Part shown: in pieces, positions 51,771 through 61,101 of the stretch
Layout of the letters: every line of letters starts with the position of its first letter
How positions within the stretch are numbered: position 1 is the stretch's first letter
Source of the DNA: an uncultured Pelagibacteraceae bacterium
GTDB lineage: Bacteria > Pseudomonadota > Alphaproteobacteria > Pelagibacterales > Pelagibacteraceae
Assembly: GCA_902615975.1 (NCBI GenBank)
Contig: CACMRC010000004.1
Span: 52,908 to 116,907 of the forward strand
DNA length: 64,000 nt
Direction of reading: 5' to 3'
Notes under the pieces: model-generated
What the model saw: the letters and a program-made list of their open reading frames with translations, nothing else
The model's database searches: none
What the model was told of the DNA's origin: nothing
Made by a program: the position numbers and the translations under genes

Positions 51771-52180
51771 TGAAAATTATTTTAGTAATGGGTTTGCCTG
51801 GAGCTGGCAAAACAACTCTAGCAGATGAAATGGCACCACTCTTAAATGCAAAAAGACTGAATGCAGACGAAGTGAGAAAAGCAGCAAACGATTGGGATTT
51901 TTCTGAAGAGGGAAGAGTAAGACAAGCAAAAAGAATGGCTGAAGCTGCTTTAAAATTAAAAGCAGAAGGTCATTATGTAATTGCAGATTTTATTGCACCA
52001 ACTCCTCAAGCAAGAAGCTTGTTTCCAGCGGATTTTAGAGTTTGGGTCGATACAATTAAAGAAGGAAGATTTGAAGATACAAATCAAATGTTTGTTAATC
52101 CTAAGAATTTTGATTTTCACGTAACAACTCAGGATGCAAAAAGTTGGGCACCAAAAATAATAGAGGAGATAAAAAAATGA
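51770..52180 (+). CDS. Small P-loop kinase (adenylylsulfate-kinase-like)
   Basis: A 136-residue P-loop protein. Walker A is VMGLPGAGKTTLADEMAPLL; NADEVRKAANDWDFSEEGRVRQAKRM and VIADFIAPTPQARSLFP resemble the APS kinase substrate loops, but it is shorter than CysC (about 175-200) and lacks clear lid conservation. It probably phosphorylates a small hydroxyl compound. It is followed by a nucleotidylyltransferase with an ATGA overlap, so the two likely act in sequence (kinase then nucleotidyl transfer). Confidence 0.7.
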   Translation: MKIILVMGLPGAGKTTLADEMAPLLNAKRLNADEVRKAANDWDFSEEGRVRQAKRMAEAALKLKAEGHYVIADFIAPTPQARSLFPADFRVWVDTIKEGRFEDTNQMFVNPKNFDFHVTTQDAKSWAPKIIEEIKK

Positions 52181-52551
52181 CACACCAATGGGATAACAAA
52201 AAACCAACAGCACAAATGCTAGGAAGATGGCAACCTTTTCACGATGGACATTATACTTTGTTTAAAGAAATAATTAAAAAGACTGAACAAGTTTGTATTC
52301 AAATTAGAGATGTACAAGGTGTAGATGATAATCCTTTTGATTTTGAAACAGTAAAAAAAAACATTGAAGACAAATTAAATCCTGAATTTGAAGGACAATT
52401 TAAAATAATGTTAGTACCTAATATTACAAATATTTGTTATGGTAGGGGAGTTGGATATAAGATTGAAGAAATAGTTTTGGACGAAGAAACTCAAAAAATA
52501 TCAGCTACAAAAATAAGAGCAAAAATGAGAGAAGAGGGAAAGTTAAAATAA
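52177..52551 (+). CDS. Small nucleotidylyltransferase (HxGH superfamily)
   Basis: A 124-residue protein from ATG 52177 (the track's TTG start at 52144 lies within the preceding gene; GAGGAG precedes the ATG). The HxGH motif is in MLGRWQPFHDGHYTLFKEI and the C-terminal ISATKIRAKM corresponds to the ISSTxxR signature. This superfamily includes NMN, phosphopantetheine, glycerol-3-phosphate and phosphocholine-type nucleotidylyltransferases. Length is at the small end. Next to a kinase, it could activate a phosphorylated head group to an NDP-derivative. Substrate unknown. Confidence 0.75.
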   Translation: MTHQWDNKKPTAQMLGRWQPFHDGHYTLFKEIIKKTEQVCIQIRDVQGVDDNPFDFETVKKNIEDKLNPEFEGQFKIMLVPNITNICYGRGVGYKIEEIVLDEETQKISATKIRAKMREEGKLK

Positions 52552-52557
52552 AATTAA

Positions 52558-53409
52558 ATGAACGATAGACTCAAGACTATTGTAGATTTAAAAAAATATC
52601 CAATATACGATTTAGATTCACCAATAATTAAAAATCTTGTAAAAAAATGTAAAGAAGAACTGGATCAAAATAGTTGTTCAACAATTCCAAATTTTATTTT
52701 GCCTAAATCACTTAAGGTAATGAATTCTGAGTTGGAAAAACAATTAGATGAAGTTTATATGTCTAAAGAAAGTATAAATGCTTACTTGTATGCAAAGGAC
52801 GATCCCTCATTACCAAAAGATCATCCAAAAAGAACTTTTATGAATAGATACAATGGATATTTAAATTCAGATTGTTTTCCAAAAGATTCCGAAATGAAAT
52901 ATCTATACGAAACAGAGGAACTTTTAAATTTTGTATCTGCTTGTTTAGGTGTTTCTCCTATTTACAGATGGGCAGATCCTTTAGCCTGTCATGCTTATAA
53001 TGTTATGAAACCAGACGGAGTACTCCCATGGCATTTTGATAGTTGTGAATTTACACTAAGTTTAATGATACAAAAACCTGAGAAGGGTGGAGTATTTGAG
53101 TATTGTCCAAACATTAGAGAACCTGGAAATGAAAATTTTAAAGAAGTTCAAAAAGTTATAGCCGGAGATAGAACTAAAGTAAGACAATTGAAGTTAGAGC
53201 CAGGAGATTTACAAATATTTAAAGGAAGATTTACTTTACATAGAGTAACAAAGGTTGAGGGCCAAAAATCAAGATATATGTGTATTCCAGCTTATGTTTT
53301 AGATCCATGGAGAGTAAACACCCCAGAACATTCCAAAGCTATTTATGGTAAAGTTTTGCCAATTCATATAGAAAGAAATCAGGCCAGATCCGATGGATTA
53401 ACTGATTAA
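52558..53409 (+). CDS. Fe(II)/2-oxoglutarate-dependent oxygenase (HalD/BesD-like family)
   Basis: A 283-residue non-haem oxygenase. The facial triad is His159-x-Asp161 (LPWHFDSCEFTLSLMI) and His228 (FTLHRVTKV), with Arg239 (KSRYMCIPAY) for 2-oxoglutarate. GGVFEYCPNIREP and LKLEPGDLQIFKGR are typical of the HalD/BesD group, which includes amino acid halogenases, but the carboxylate ligand is retained here, so hydroxylation is more likely than halogenation. The substrate could be an amino acid or a betaine-type compound. Six bases downstream of the nucleotidylyltransferase and adjacent to a crotonase gene. Confidence 0.8.
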   Translation: MNDRLKTIVDLKKYPIYDLDSPIIKNLVKKCKEELDQNSCSTIPNFILPKSLKVMNSELEKQLDEVYMSKESINAYLYAKDDPSLPKDHPKRTFMNRYNGYLNSDCFPKDSEMKYLYETEELLNFVSACLGVSPIYRWADPLACHAYNVMKPDGVLPWHFDSCEFTLSLMIQKPEKGGVFEYCPNIREPGNENFKEVQKVIAGDRTKVRQLKLEPGDLQIFKGRFTLHRVTKVEGQKSRYMCIPAYVLDPWRVNTPEHSKAIYGKVLPIHIERNQARSDGLTD

Positions 53410-54189
53410 ATGACTAGTAAAATTAAAATTAAAAAAAATAACAACGACGTTTCATCAATTATTATTGATGAACCAAAAACTTATAACTCTTTATCATTCA
53501 AAAATCTTTCAGATTTATTAAAGGCATTAAAAAAATTAGATGCTGATAAAAAAGTTAAAGTAATAATATTAGAGGGTGCCGGTAAAGGATTTAGTGCAGG
53601 TCATAATTTAAAAGAAGTTAGAGGTTTAAAAAAGAGAGATAAATATTTAAAATTATTTAATCTTTGTTCAAAAGTAATGCTTCAAATTGTTGAAGGTAGA
53701 AAACCTGTAATTGCTAAAGTTCATGGAGCTGCATTTGCAGCTGGCTGTCAATTGGTTGCAAGTTGTGATTTAGCTTATAGTACTAAGGACGCATTGTTTG
53801 CTACTCCTGGTGTAAATATTGGTTTGTTTTGTAGTACACCTATGGTTGCTGTCAGTAGAAAGGTAAATCGAAAACCTATGATGAAAATGTTGCTAACTGG
53901 AGAACCTATCAATGCAAATTATGCAAAAGAAATAGGCTTGATAAATGATAATTTTTCAAAAGCCAAATTAAACAACGAAGTCTTAAAAGTAGCAAATAAA
54001 ATTGCTTCTAAATCTAATTTAACAATAAAAATTGGAAAGCAAGCTTTTTACAAACAATTAGAAATGCCATTAAGTAAAGCTTACGCTTATACAAGTAAAA
54101 TGATGACTCTAAATATGATGGCAATGGATGCAAAAGAAGGAATTTCTGCTTTTTTAGAAAAAAGAAGACCAAATTGGAAAAATAAATAG
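53410..54189 (+). CDS. ECHDC3-like crotonase family protein
   Basis: A 259-residue enoyl-CoA hydratase/isomerase superfamily protein. The oxyanion segments are GKGFSAGHNLKEV and VHGAAFAAGCQLVASCDLAY. The position of a catalytic Glu reads FATPGVNIGLFCSTP, with Gly in place of Glu, as in the ECHDC3 subgroup, so classical hydratase activity is doubtful. Members are sometimes annotated as enoyl-CoA hydratase by default. The start directly follows the oxygenase stop and its own stop precedes a GTG-started small gene. Role unknown. Confidence 0.82.
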   Translation: MTSKIKIKKNNNDVSSIIIDEPKTYNSLSFKNLSDLLKALKKLDADKKVKVIILEGAGKGFSAGHNLKEVRGLKKRDKYLKLFNLCSKVMLQIVEGRKPVIAKVHGAAFAAGCQLVASCDLAYSTKDALFATPGVNIGLFCSTPMVAVSRKVNRKPMMKMLLTGEPINANYAKEIGLINDNFSKAKLNNEVLKVANKIASKSNLTIKIGKQAFYKQLEMPLSKAYAYTSKMMTLNMMAMDAKEGISAFLEKRRPNWKNK

Positions 54190-54374
54190 TGATAAAAAAT
54201 ATTTTAATAGTAGTTTTTATTATTATTGGTGCATTGGTAATTTATAATTTTAAGGATCATAATCAAAAAAGAGCAATAGATGCATGTATTGCTGGTAGCC
54301 AAAAACTAGAAAAACCAATGACAGTTCCTGAAGCTAAAATATTTTGTGAAGAACAAATTAAAAATAATAAATGA
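54189..54374 (+). CDS. Small membrane-anchored protein (61 aa)
   Basis: A 61-residue ORF starting with GTG that overlaps the crotonase stop by one base. An N-terminal hydrophobic anchor (ILIVVFIIIGALVIYNF) is followed by a polar part with two Cys (RAIDACIAGSQ; AKIFCEEQIK) that could form a disulfide in the periplasm. The end overlaps the next gene (ATGA). Small proteins of this form are common in SAR11. Function unknown. Confidence 0.65.
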   Translation: MIKNILIVVFIIIGALVIYNFKDHNQKRAIDACIAGSQKLEKPMTVPEAKIFCEEQIKNNK

Positions 54375-54805
54375 CTGATATCAAAGAAGTTCTTTCTAAA
54401 TATAAATCAATTGCAATGGTAGGGGTTAGTAACGATCCAACAAAAGCATCAACTATAGTTATGAAATATATGCAAAAATATGGATTTAAAGTTTATCCTG
54501 TCAATCCTAGAGCCGAGGGTCAAAAAATTCTAGGAGAAGAAGTTTTCGCTAAAATATCTGATATTAATGATCAGGTTGATATTGTTGATGTTTTCAGACC
54601 ATCAAAAGAAGTTTATGCTATTGCAGAAGATGTAGTTAAAATTGGTGCTAAAGTTTTATGGTTACAGCTCGGTATACGAGACGAAAAGGCAAAAGAATTG
54701 ATGGAAAAAAATGATATTAAGTATATTGAAAATAAATGTACTAAAATGGAATATCAAAAATATTTTTTAAAAGTTAGACAAGCTTTTCCAGTTTTGACTG
54801 ACTAA
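54371..54805 (+). CDS. CoA-binding (YccU-type) protein
   Basis: A 144-residue Rossmann-type CoA_binding domain protein. IAMVGVSNDPTKASTIVMKYMQKYGFKVYPVNPRA is the nucleotide loop, IVDVFRPSKEVYAIAEDVVKIGAKVLWLQLGI the second half; IENKCTKMEY closes it. Related proteins bind CoA; the reaction is unknown and the domain also forms the N-terminus of succinyl-CoA synthetase alpha and acyl-CoA synthetases. Coupled by ATGA and TAATG overlaps to both neighbours. Its position beside a crotonase hints at acyl-CoA handling. Confidence 0.82.
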   Translation: MTDIKEVLSKYKSIAMVGVSNDPTKASTIVMKYMQKYGFKVYPVNPRAEGQKILGEEVFAKISDINDQVDIVDVFRPSKEVYAIAEDVVKIGAKVLWLQLGIRDEKAKELMEKNDIKYIENKCTKMEYQKYFLKVRQAFPVLTD

Positions 54806-56415
54806 TGAGCAAAATAATTAAATTTTTAGACAGCACATTTTTAGATTTGGGTCGTCAATTTAAATGGACTTATCTACCTCCATTAATGGTTTATATGGCT
54901 GCAGGTATTTCTGGTTTAACAGGTATTGTTGGTACATTTTTTGTTAAAGATTATTTAAATTTATCAGCAGCATTTTTAGCAGGCCTAGGTTTTTGGGCTG
55001 GAATTCCTTGGGCATTAAAAATGCCATTAGGACATTTAGTAGATCTAATCTGGGAGAGAAAAAATTACATGGTCTACTTTGGAGCTTCACTGATAGCTCT
55101 TAGTTTACTAATTATGTATGGATTGATTATTCATACTGAGGATATGTCCCAGGTATTTTCTGTAGAAACATGGTTTGTAATAAGTGTGATTTTAGCTCCA
55201 GTTGGTTATGTGGTCCAGGACGTTGTAGCCGATGCTATGACAGTTGAGGCAGTTCCTTTGGTTGATGAAACAGGAAATGATTATTCTAAAGATCAAATAA
55301 AAATAATGCATACAACAATGCAGACACTTGGAAGGTTTGCTATTATTGGTGGCACAGTACTTGTTGCATTAGTTAATGTAATTTTGTTTAGAGATGTGGA
55401 AAGCCTTGAGCAGGCCGATAAGATAAATTTATATGGAACTATCTATATTTATGCTCTTGTAATACCTTTAGTTTCTATACTAGGTGTAATTTTAGCAAAT
55501 TATTTAAGACATAAAAAAATACAATCTTTAAAATCTAAAGGTTTAGAATTTAAAGATGAAAGAGGTAATGAAAAAACAAAAATAAACTGGTGGATATTAG
55601 GAGGAAGTTTAGTTTTTGTTATTTTCACATTGTCTATTGGTTCCTTTAAGGTTCCGTTTGCACAAGAAATTGTTTTTATAGGCTCAGTTATAATCATTTT
55701 ATTTTTAATGTTTAAACTTATTAAGGAATTACCTCAGGAGCTAAGATTAACAATTGTAGGTACAGCAGTAATAATATTTATATTTAGAGCCATGCCAGGT
55801 CCTGGTCCTGGTTTAACATGGTTCGAAATTGATGAACTAGGATTTAATGAGCAGTTTTTTTCTGTTCTATCATTATTAGCATCAATTTTAACATTAGCTG
55901 GTATTGTTTTATTAAGACCTTTTATGGCGAATAATTCAATTGCTAAAATAATTGTAGTTTTAAGTATTGCGGGTGCGATTTTGTTTTTACCAAGTGTTGG
56001 AATGTATTATGGTTTTCATGATTGGACAGCTTCATTAACAGGTGGAGTAGTTGATGCTAAGTTCATCGCATTAATAAATACAGCTCTCGAATCTCCTTTG
56101 GGACAAGTCTCAATGATTCCTCTTTTAGCATGGATAGCAAAAAATGCTCCAGCACACTTAAAAGCAACTTTTTTTGCAGTTTTTGCATCCTTTACAAATC
56201 TTGCGCTATCAGCAAGTGCACTAGGAACCAAGTATTTAAATGAAATCTTTACGGTTACAAGAGAAGTAAAGGATAAAGTTTCAGGTGAAATTCAAACTAC
56301 AGCAGATTATTCTGAACTTGGGATTTTATTAATTGTTGTGACACTTTTGACATTAATTCTTCCAATATTATTTGTAATTATTATCAATAATAGTAAATAC
56401 AAAACATCGGAGTAA
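54805..56415 (+). CDS. BT1/MFS-type membrane transporter, possibly folate/pterin
   Basis: A 536-residue polytopic protein with about 12 spans. The N-terminal FLAGLGFWAGIPWALKMPLGHLVDLIWERKNYMVYFG and the segment PVGYVVQDVVADAMTVEAVP fit the BT1 (folate-biopterin transporter) branch of MFS, where the D-x-V-A-D-x-x-x-E pattern is conserved. A large cytoplasmic loop is charged (KIQSLKSKGLEFKDERGNEKTK). Folate or pterin uptake would make sense in an operon full of THF enzymes, but the family also includes other substrates. Coupled to the preceding gene by TAATG and 11 bases before the next gene. Confidence 0.68.
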   Translation: MSKIIKFLDSTFLDLGRQFKWTYLPPLMVYMAAGISGLTGIVGTFFVKDYLNLSAAFLAGLGFWAGIPWALKMPLGHLVDLIWERKNYMVYFGASLIALSLLIMYGLIIHTEDMSQVFSVETWFVISVILAPVGYVVQDVVADAMTVEAVPLVDETGNDYSKDQIKIMHTTMQTLGRFAIIGGTVLVALVNVILFRDVESLEQADKINLYGTIYIYALVIPLVSILGVILANYLRHKKIQSLKSKGLEFKDERGNEKTKINWWILGGSLVFVIFTLSIGSFKVPFAQEIVFIGSVIIILFLMFKLIKELPQELRLTIVGTAVIIFIFRAMPGPGPGLTWFEIDELGFNEQFFSVLSLLASILTLAGIVLLRPFMANNSIAKIIVVLSIAGAILFLPSVGMYYGFHDWTASLTGGVVDAKFIALINTALESPLGQVSMIPLLAWIAKNAPAHLKATFFAVFASFTNLALSASALGTKYLNEIFTVTREVKDKVSGEIQTTADYSELGILLIVVTLLTLILPILFVIIINNSKYKTSE

Positions 56416-56426
56416 TTATTTTTAAA

Positions 56427-56888
56427 ATGAAAACTATCCTTAAAGTATTAATTTTATTATTGATATCTTCGACTTTTTCAAATGCTGAATTATTAAATCC
56501 AAATAGTACTATTAAACCAAAAGAAGTTATAAAGATTCAACTTAATGGACTTCAAAAAAATGACTCAAAATTCAAGGATAGTGGAATAGAGCAAACATGG
56601 AATTTTGCTCACCCAAACAATAAGAGAGTAACAGGACCATTAAGCAAATTTAAAATGATGTTAAAAAGTGACTCTTATGGGATGATGATTAATCACCTAA
56701 GTCATACAATTACTGAGCTTGGAAGCAGTGACAAATGGGCACAATTTGAAGTAATCATTCTTGATCAAAATAAGATCTATCACAAGTTTAATTGGCAAGT
56801 TGAAAAGTATACTTTGGATGGAAGTTTAAAAGACTGTTGGTTAACTACAATGGTATCTAGCCCAATCCCTCTAGGAAGCTCAATTTGA
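56427..56888 (+). CDS. DUF4864-like exported protein
   Basis: A 153-residue protein with a signal peptide (MKTILKVLILLLISSTFSNA) and an NTF2-like mature region: VIKIQLNGLQKNDSKFKDSGIEQTWNFAHPNN, KFKMMLKSDSYGMMI and YHKFNWQVEKYTLDGSLKDCWLTTMVS fit DUF4864, a periplasmic family of unknown function. It lies 11 bases after the BT1-type gene and 55 bases before the second DMGDH-like gene. That is the largest gap in the run and could hold a weak promoter; none is clear to me. Confidence 0.65.
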   Translation: MKTILKVLILLLISSTFSNAELLNPNSTIKPKEVIKIQLNGLQKNDSKFKDSGIEQTWNFAHPNNKRVTGPLSKFKMMLKSDSYGMMINHLSHTITELGSSDKWAQFEVIILDQNKIYHKFNWQVEKYTLDGSLKDCWLTTMVSSPIPLGSSI

Positions 56889-56943
56889 TTTTCAACATAC
56901 ATTTTTGTTTCGTAATAATTAAAAATTTAGTAGGAATCGCTGA

Positions 56944-59376
56944 ATGAAAACAAAAACTAAAGTCGTAGTAGTTGGTGGAGGAGTAGTAGGTGTAAGTGCT
57001 CTTTATCACCTAGCAAAAAAAGGTTGGTCTGACGTTGTCCTTGTTGAGAGAAAAGAGTTAACTTCAGGATCTACTTGGCATGCAGCTGGTTTATTGCCTT
57101 TGTTTAATATGAGTTATTCTGTAGGACAACTACATAAATATGCAGTTAATCTTTATAAAACACTTGAAGAAGAAACTGGAAAAAATGTTGGATTTAGTGT
57201 TGTTTCAAATATTCGTTTAGCAAGCACAAAAGATAGGATGGATGAATACCATCAATACGCAGGTGTCGCGCGAACTATCGGAGTAGATGTTAAATTTTTG
57301 AAACCAGAACAAGTAAAAGAAATTTGGCCATTGTGTCATACAGATGATTTAGTTGGCGCAATACAACATCCTGAAGATGGATATATTCAACCAGCAGATT
57401 TAACACAAGCATTGGCAACAGGTGCAAGAAATAGAGGAGCAGAAATTTATAGAAACACAACTGTCCTATCAATGAGACAAACTAAAGATGGATGGATTGT
57501 AGAAACAGATAAGGGATCAATAGAATGCGAACATGTTATTTCTTGTTCAGGGAATTTTGCAAGACAAACAGGTGAAATGGTAGGATTAGATATTCCAGTA
57601 ATACCTGTTGAACATCAATACATTGTTACAGAACCGCATCCTGCAATTCAAAAAAGAAAAAAAGATGGATTACCAGAAATGGGAGTTTTAAGAGATAGTG
57701 ATAGCAGATGGTATATGAGAGAAGAAGCTGGAGGATTAATTTTAGGCCCTTATGAAGATGGTGCACCAGCTTGTTATGTAGAGGGGCCATCAAAAAATTC
57801 TGAATATGAATTATTTCAAGAAGACTTAGACAGATTAGCTCCACATATAGAGGGAGCAATTCATAGAGTTCCTGCATTTGGAGAAGTTGGAGTAAAGAAA
57901 GTTTATAATGGAGCAATCTGTTATACTCCAGATGGTAATCCAATTGTTGGACCAGCTTGGGGACTTAAGAATTTTTGGATTAATGAAGGACATAGTTTTG
58001 GAATAACAGCAGCAGGTGGTGCAGGTTGGCAACTAGCAGAGTGGATAGTTGATGGTGAACCTACAATTGACATGTTAGGAGTCGAACCAAGACGTTATGG
58101 TAATTATGCAACTAAATCTTATTTAAAAGCAAAAAATGAAGAAGCATACAGTCATGTATTTATTGTCCATTATCCAGATGAAGAAAGACCAGCAGCAAGA
58201 CCACTAAGAACAGCTCCTTGTTATGAAAGAATGAAAAATTTAGGTGCTGTGTTTGGTCAAAAGTTTGGATGGGAAAGACCTAATTTCTTTGCAACAGATG
58301 GAATGGAGCAAAAAGATGATTGGTCATTTAGAAGATCAAAATGGTTTGATGCTATTAAAAAAGAATGTCAAAATGTAAAACAAAACGTAGGTCTTTTAGA
58401 TATGACTGCATTTGCAAAATGTAGAATTAGAGGGCCTAAGGCAGAGGAATTTTTAGATTATCTAGTAGCTAATAAACTTCCAAAAAAGATTGGAAGGATA
58501 AATTTATGTCATGCCTTGAACACTAAAGGAGGAGTACATTCAGAATTTACGATAATGAAAGAAGCAGAAAATAGTTATTATTTAGTTTCTGCCGGAGCAA
58601 ATTTAAGATTAGACCATGATTGGATCCAAAAATGGATGCCAGATGATGGATCTGTTATTTTTGAAGATCTAACTAACAGTACAGGAGTTTTGGTAGTAGC
58701 TGGTCCAAAAGCCAGACAATTAATGCAAAAGGTTTCAACAGATGACTTTTCAAATGAAAATTTCAAATGGCTAACTGCAAAAAATGTAAATGTTGGATAC
58801 GCTCCAGTAAATGCAATGAGAGTAAACTTTGTTGGTGAGCTTGGTTGGGAATTACATCATCCAATTGAATATCAAAATCATATTTTTGATAAATTAATGG
58901 AAGCGGGAAAAGATTTAGGAATTAAACCTTTTGGAATTAGAGCTATGAATAGTTTAAGAGTTGAAAAATCTTACAAGCTAGTTGGAACAGAATTATCAAT
59001 TGAATATTCACCATATGAGTCTGGTCTTGATAGATTTGTTCATCCAAATAAAGGAAACTTTATTGGGTTAGAAGCACTTAATAAATGGAGAGAAAAAGGT
59101 TTTGATAATAAATTGGTCACTTTAGAGGTTCACAATACTAAAGATGCAGATGTGCTTGGAAATAACCCAATTTTTAAAGACGGAAAAGTTGTTGGAAGAG
59201 CAACCGGAGGTGAATTTGGGTTTAGATTAGATAAATCAATAGCACTCGCGATGGTTAAACCTGACTGTTCGAATGTGGGCGACAAATTACAAGTTGATAT
59301 ATTAGGTGAAATGTATGACGCTACCGTCTTGGATGAGAGTCCATACGATTCAGAAAATAATTTATTGAGAGCTTAA
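56944..59376 (+). CDS. Second DMGDH/SARDH-type FAD-GcvT dehydrogenase
   Basis: An 810-residue paralogue of the DMGDH at 47.5 kb. DAO domain: [21 protein letters not shown] with the covalent-FAD His in [14 protein letters not shown]; linker: [16 protein letters not shown] and [12 protein letters not shown]; GcvT module from about residue 440: [60 protein letters not shown]. It presumably oxidises sarcosine (SARDH) or dimethylglycine and feeds ETF, whose beta subunit gene starts at its stop (TAATG). With one enzyme per demethylation step, dimethylglycine and sarcosine could be divided between the two copies; which is which is not clear from sequence. Confidence 0.85.
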   Translation: MKTKTKVVVVGGGVVGVSALYHLAKKGWSDVVLVERKELTSGSTWHAAGLLPLFNMSYSVGQLHKYAVNLYKTLEEETGKNVGFSVVSNIRLASTKDRMDEYHQYAGVARTIGVDVKFLKPEQVKEIWPLCHTDDLVGAIQHPEDGYIQPADLTQALATGARNRGAEIYRNTTVLSMRQTKDGWIVETDKGSIECEHVISCSGNFARQTGEMVGLDIPVIPVEHQYIVTEPHPAIQKRKKDGLPEMGVLRDSDSRWYMREEAGGLILGPYEDGAPACYVEGPSKNSEYELFQEDLDRLAPHIEGAIHRVPAFGEVGVKKVYNGAICYTPDGNPIVGPAWGLKNFWINEGHSFGITAAGGAGWQLAEWIVDGEPTIDMLGVEPRRYGNYATKSYLKAKNEEAYSHVFIVHYPDEERPAARPLRTAPCYERMKNLGAVFGQKFGWERPNFFATDGMEQKDDWSFRRSKWFDAIKKECQNVKQNVGLLDMTAFAKCRIRGPKAEEFLDYLVANKLPKKIGRINLCHALNTKGGVHSEFTIMKEAENSYYLVSAGANLRLDHDWIQKWMPDDGSVIFEDLTNSTGVLVVAGPKARQLMQKVSTDDFSNENFKWLTAKNVNVGYAPVNAMRVNFVGELGWELHHPIEYQNHIFDKLMEAGKDLGIKPFGIRAMNSLRVEKSYKLVGTELSIEYSPYESGLDRFVHPNKGNFIGLEALNKWREKGFDNKLVTLEVHNTKDADVLGNNPIFKDGKVVGRATGGEFGFRLDKSIALAMVKPDCSNVGDKLQVDILGEMYDATVLDESPYDSENNLLRA

Positions 59377-60125
59377 TGAAAATTTTAGTAGCAGTAAAAA
59401 GGGTTATTGATTACAATGTTCAAATAAGAGTTAAAGAAGACAGAACGGGTGTAGTTACTGACAATGTTAAAATGTCAACTAATCCTCCTGATGATAATGC
59501 AATAGAAGAGGCTGTAAAAATTAAAGAGGCAGGTAAAGCTACAGAAGTAGTTGCAGTAACTGTCGGAGAAGAAAAAGCTCAAGAAACTGTTAGGAAAGCT
59601 TTAGCGGTTGGTGCGGACAGAGGTATTCATGTGAAAATCGATGGAATTTTAGAACCACTCGCTGTTTCAAAAATTTTACAAAAAATAGTAGATAAAGAAA
59701 AACCAGATTTAGTATTTATGGGTAAACAAGCAATAGACGATGATTGCAATCAAACAGGCCAAATGTTGAGTGCTTTATTAAATTGGCCACAAGCAACATT
59801 TGCCTCAAAGATTGATGTCAAAGATAATAAATTAGAAGTAACTAGAGAAATAGATGAAGGTCTTGAAACAATTGAAATAAATGTTCCAGCTATTGTAACT
59901 TGTGATCTTAGGCTGAATGAACCAAGATATGCATCACTACCAAATATAATGAAGGCTAAGAAAAAACCTATAGAAGAAATTGTTGCTTCTGATTTAGGTG
60001 TAGATGTATCACCAAGATTAGAACAATTAAAAGTAGAAGAACCTCCAAAAAGAAAAGCAGGTATAAAAGTAGCAAATGTTGCTGAATTAGTTCAAAAGTT
60101 AAAAAATGAGGCGAAGGTAATCTAA
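59376..60125 (+). CDS. etfB: Electron transfer flavoprotein beta subunit
   Basis: A 249-residue Etf[23 protein letters not shown], the [23 protein letters not shown] region and the ETF-beta signature ([24 protein letters not shown]) are typical. With EtfA it carries electrons from DMGDH/SARDH and acyl-CoA dehydrogenases. The start overlaps the dehydrogenase stop (TAATG) and the stop overlaps etfA, so expression is coupled to an ETF-dependent enzyme. Confidence 0.96.
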   Translation: MKILVAVKRVIDYNVQIRVKEDRTGVVTDNVKMSTNPPDDNAIEEAVKIKEAGKATEVVAVTVGEEKAQETVRKALAVGADRGIHVKIDGILEPLAVSKILQKIVDKEKPDLVFMGKQAIDDDCNQTGQMLSALLNWPQATFASKIDVKDNKLEVTREIDEGLETIEINVPAIVTCDLRLNEPRYASLPNIMKAKKKPIEEIVASDLGVDVSPRLEQLKVEEPPKRKAGIKVANVAELVQKLKNEAKVI

Positions 60126-61078
60126 TGGCAGTTTTACTTATAGCGGAACATAATAATAAAGAATTAAGACCATTTACTCTTAATGCAGCTACAGCAGCAT
60201 CTCAAATTGATACAGAAGTTCATGCTGTAATTATTGGTCAAAACTCTGCAGATGCTGCAAAACAATTATCTGAACTTCCAGTAGTAAAAAAAGTATTGAG
60301 TGTGGAAGGATCTCACTATGAAAACTTCACAGCAGAAAATTTTGCTCCAGTGATTGTCAAACTTGCAGAAAATTATTCTCACATTATTTGTTCAGCAAAT
60401 ACATTTGGAAAAAATTTGATGCCACGAATTGCTGCTCATCTTGATACATCACAGGTTAGTGACATTATTAAAGTAATATCACCAGATACTTTTTTAAGAC
60501 CAATTTATGCAGGTAATGCTTTTGCAACAATTAAGAGTAATGATGCTAAAAAATGCGTTACAATCAGACCCACTTCTTTCGATCCATGTGAAAGCACAGG
60601 TGGATCAGCCCCAATTGAAAAAGTAGATCCTAGTGAAGAGTTTTCAAATACAAAATTTATCAAAAGAGAAGAAATTAAATCAGATAGACCTGAACTTGGA
60701 ACAGCAAGAATAGTTGTATCAGGCGGCAGAGGAATGCAAAGTGGAGACAATTTTAAATTAATTACAGAAATTGCTGACAAATTAGGTGCAGCAATTGGAG
60801 CGTCAAGAGCGGCAGTAGATGCTGGATATATAAGTAATGATCATCAAGTAGGGCAAACAGGAAAAGTAGTGGTACCAGATCTATATATCGCTGTTGGAAT
60901 TTCAGGTGCTATTCAGCATTTAGCAGGAATGAAGGAAAGTAAAGTTATAGTTGCAATTAATAAAGATGGTGAAGCTCCAATCTTTAGTGTTGCAGATTAT
61001 GGACTTGAAGCTGATTTATTTGAGGCACTCCCTCAGTTCATGGAAGAGCTGAACAAATTAAACACTATACAAAAATAA
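60125..61078 (+). CDS. etfA: Electron transfer flavoprotein alpha subunit
   Basis: A 317-residue EtfA. The C-terminal FAD domain has RIVVSGGRGMQSGDNFKLI, GASRAAVDAGYISNDHQVGQTGKVV, LYIAVGISGAIQHLAGM and VAINKDGEAPIFSVADYGLEADL, the standard FAD-binding blocks. The N-terminal domain pairs with EtfB. Normal length. Overlaps etfB (TAATG) and is 23 bases before etf-QO. Confidence 0.96.
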   Translation: MAVLLIAEHNNKELRPFTLNAATAASQIDTEVHAVIIGQNSADAAKQLSELPVVKKVLSVEGSHYENFTAENFAPVIVKLAENYSHIICSANTFGKNLMPRIAAHLDTSQVSDIIKVISPDTFLRPIYAGNAFATIKSNDAKKCVTIRPTSFDPCESTGGSAPIEKVDPSEEFSNTKFIKREEIKSDRPELGTARIVVSGGRGMQSGDNFKLITEIADKLGAAIGASRAAVDAGYISNDHQVGQTGKVVVPDLYIAVGISGAIQHLAGMKESKVIVAINKDGEAPIFSVADYGLEADLFEALPQFMEELNKLNTIQK

Positions 61079-61101
61079 TCCTTACAGTTAAAAACTAGAG
61101 T

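Noticed and set aside
52558-53409. Radical halogenase call for the HalD/BesD-like protein
   Set aside because: Halogenases replace the carboxylate of the HxD motif, whereas Asp161 is retained here, so hydroxylase is favoured.
57626-58032. Minus-strand ORFs opposite the second DMGDH-like gene
   Set aside because: Leu/His-rich antisense shadows of the conserved FAD domain; no start signals.
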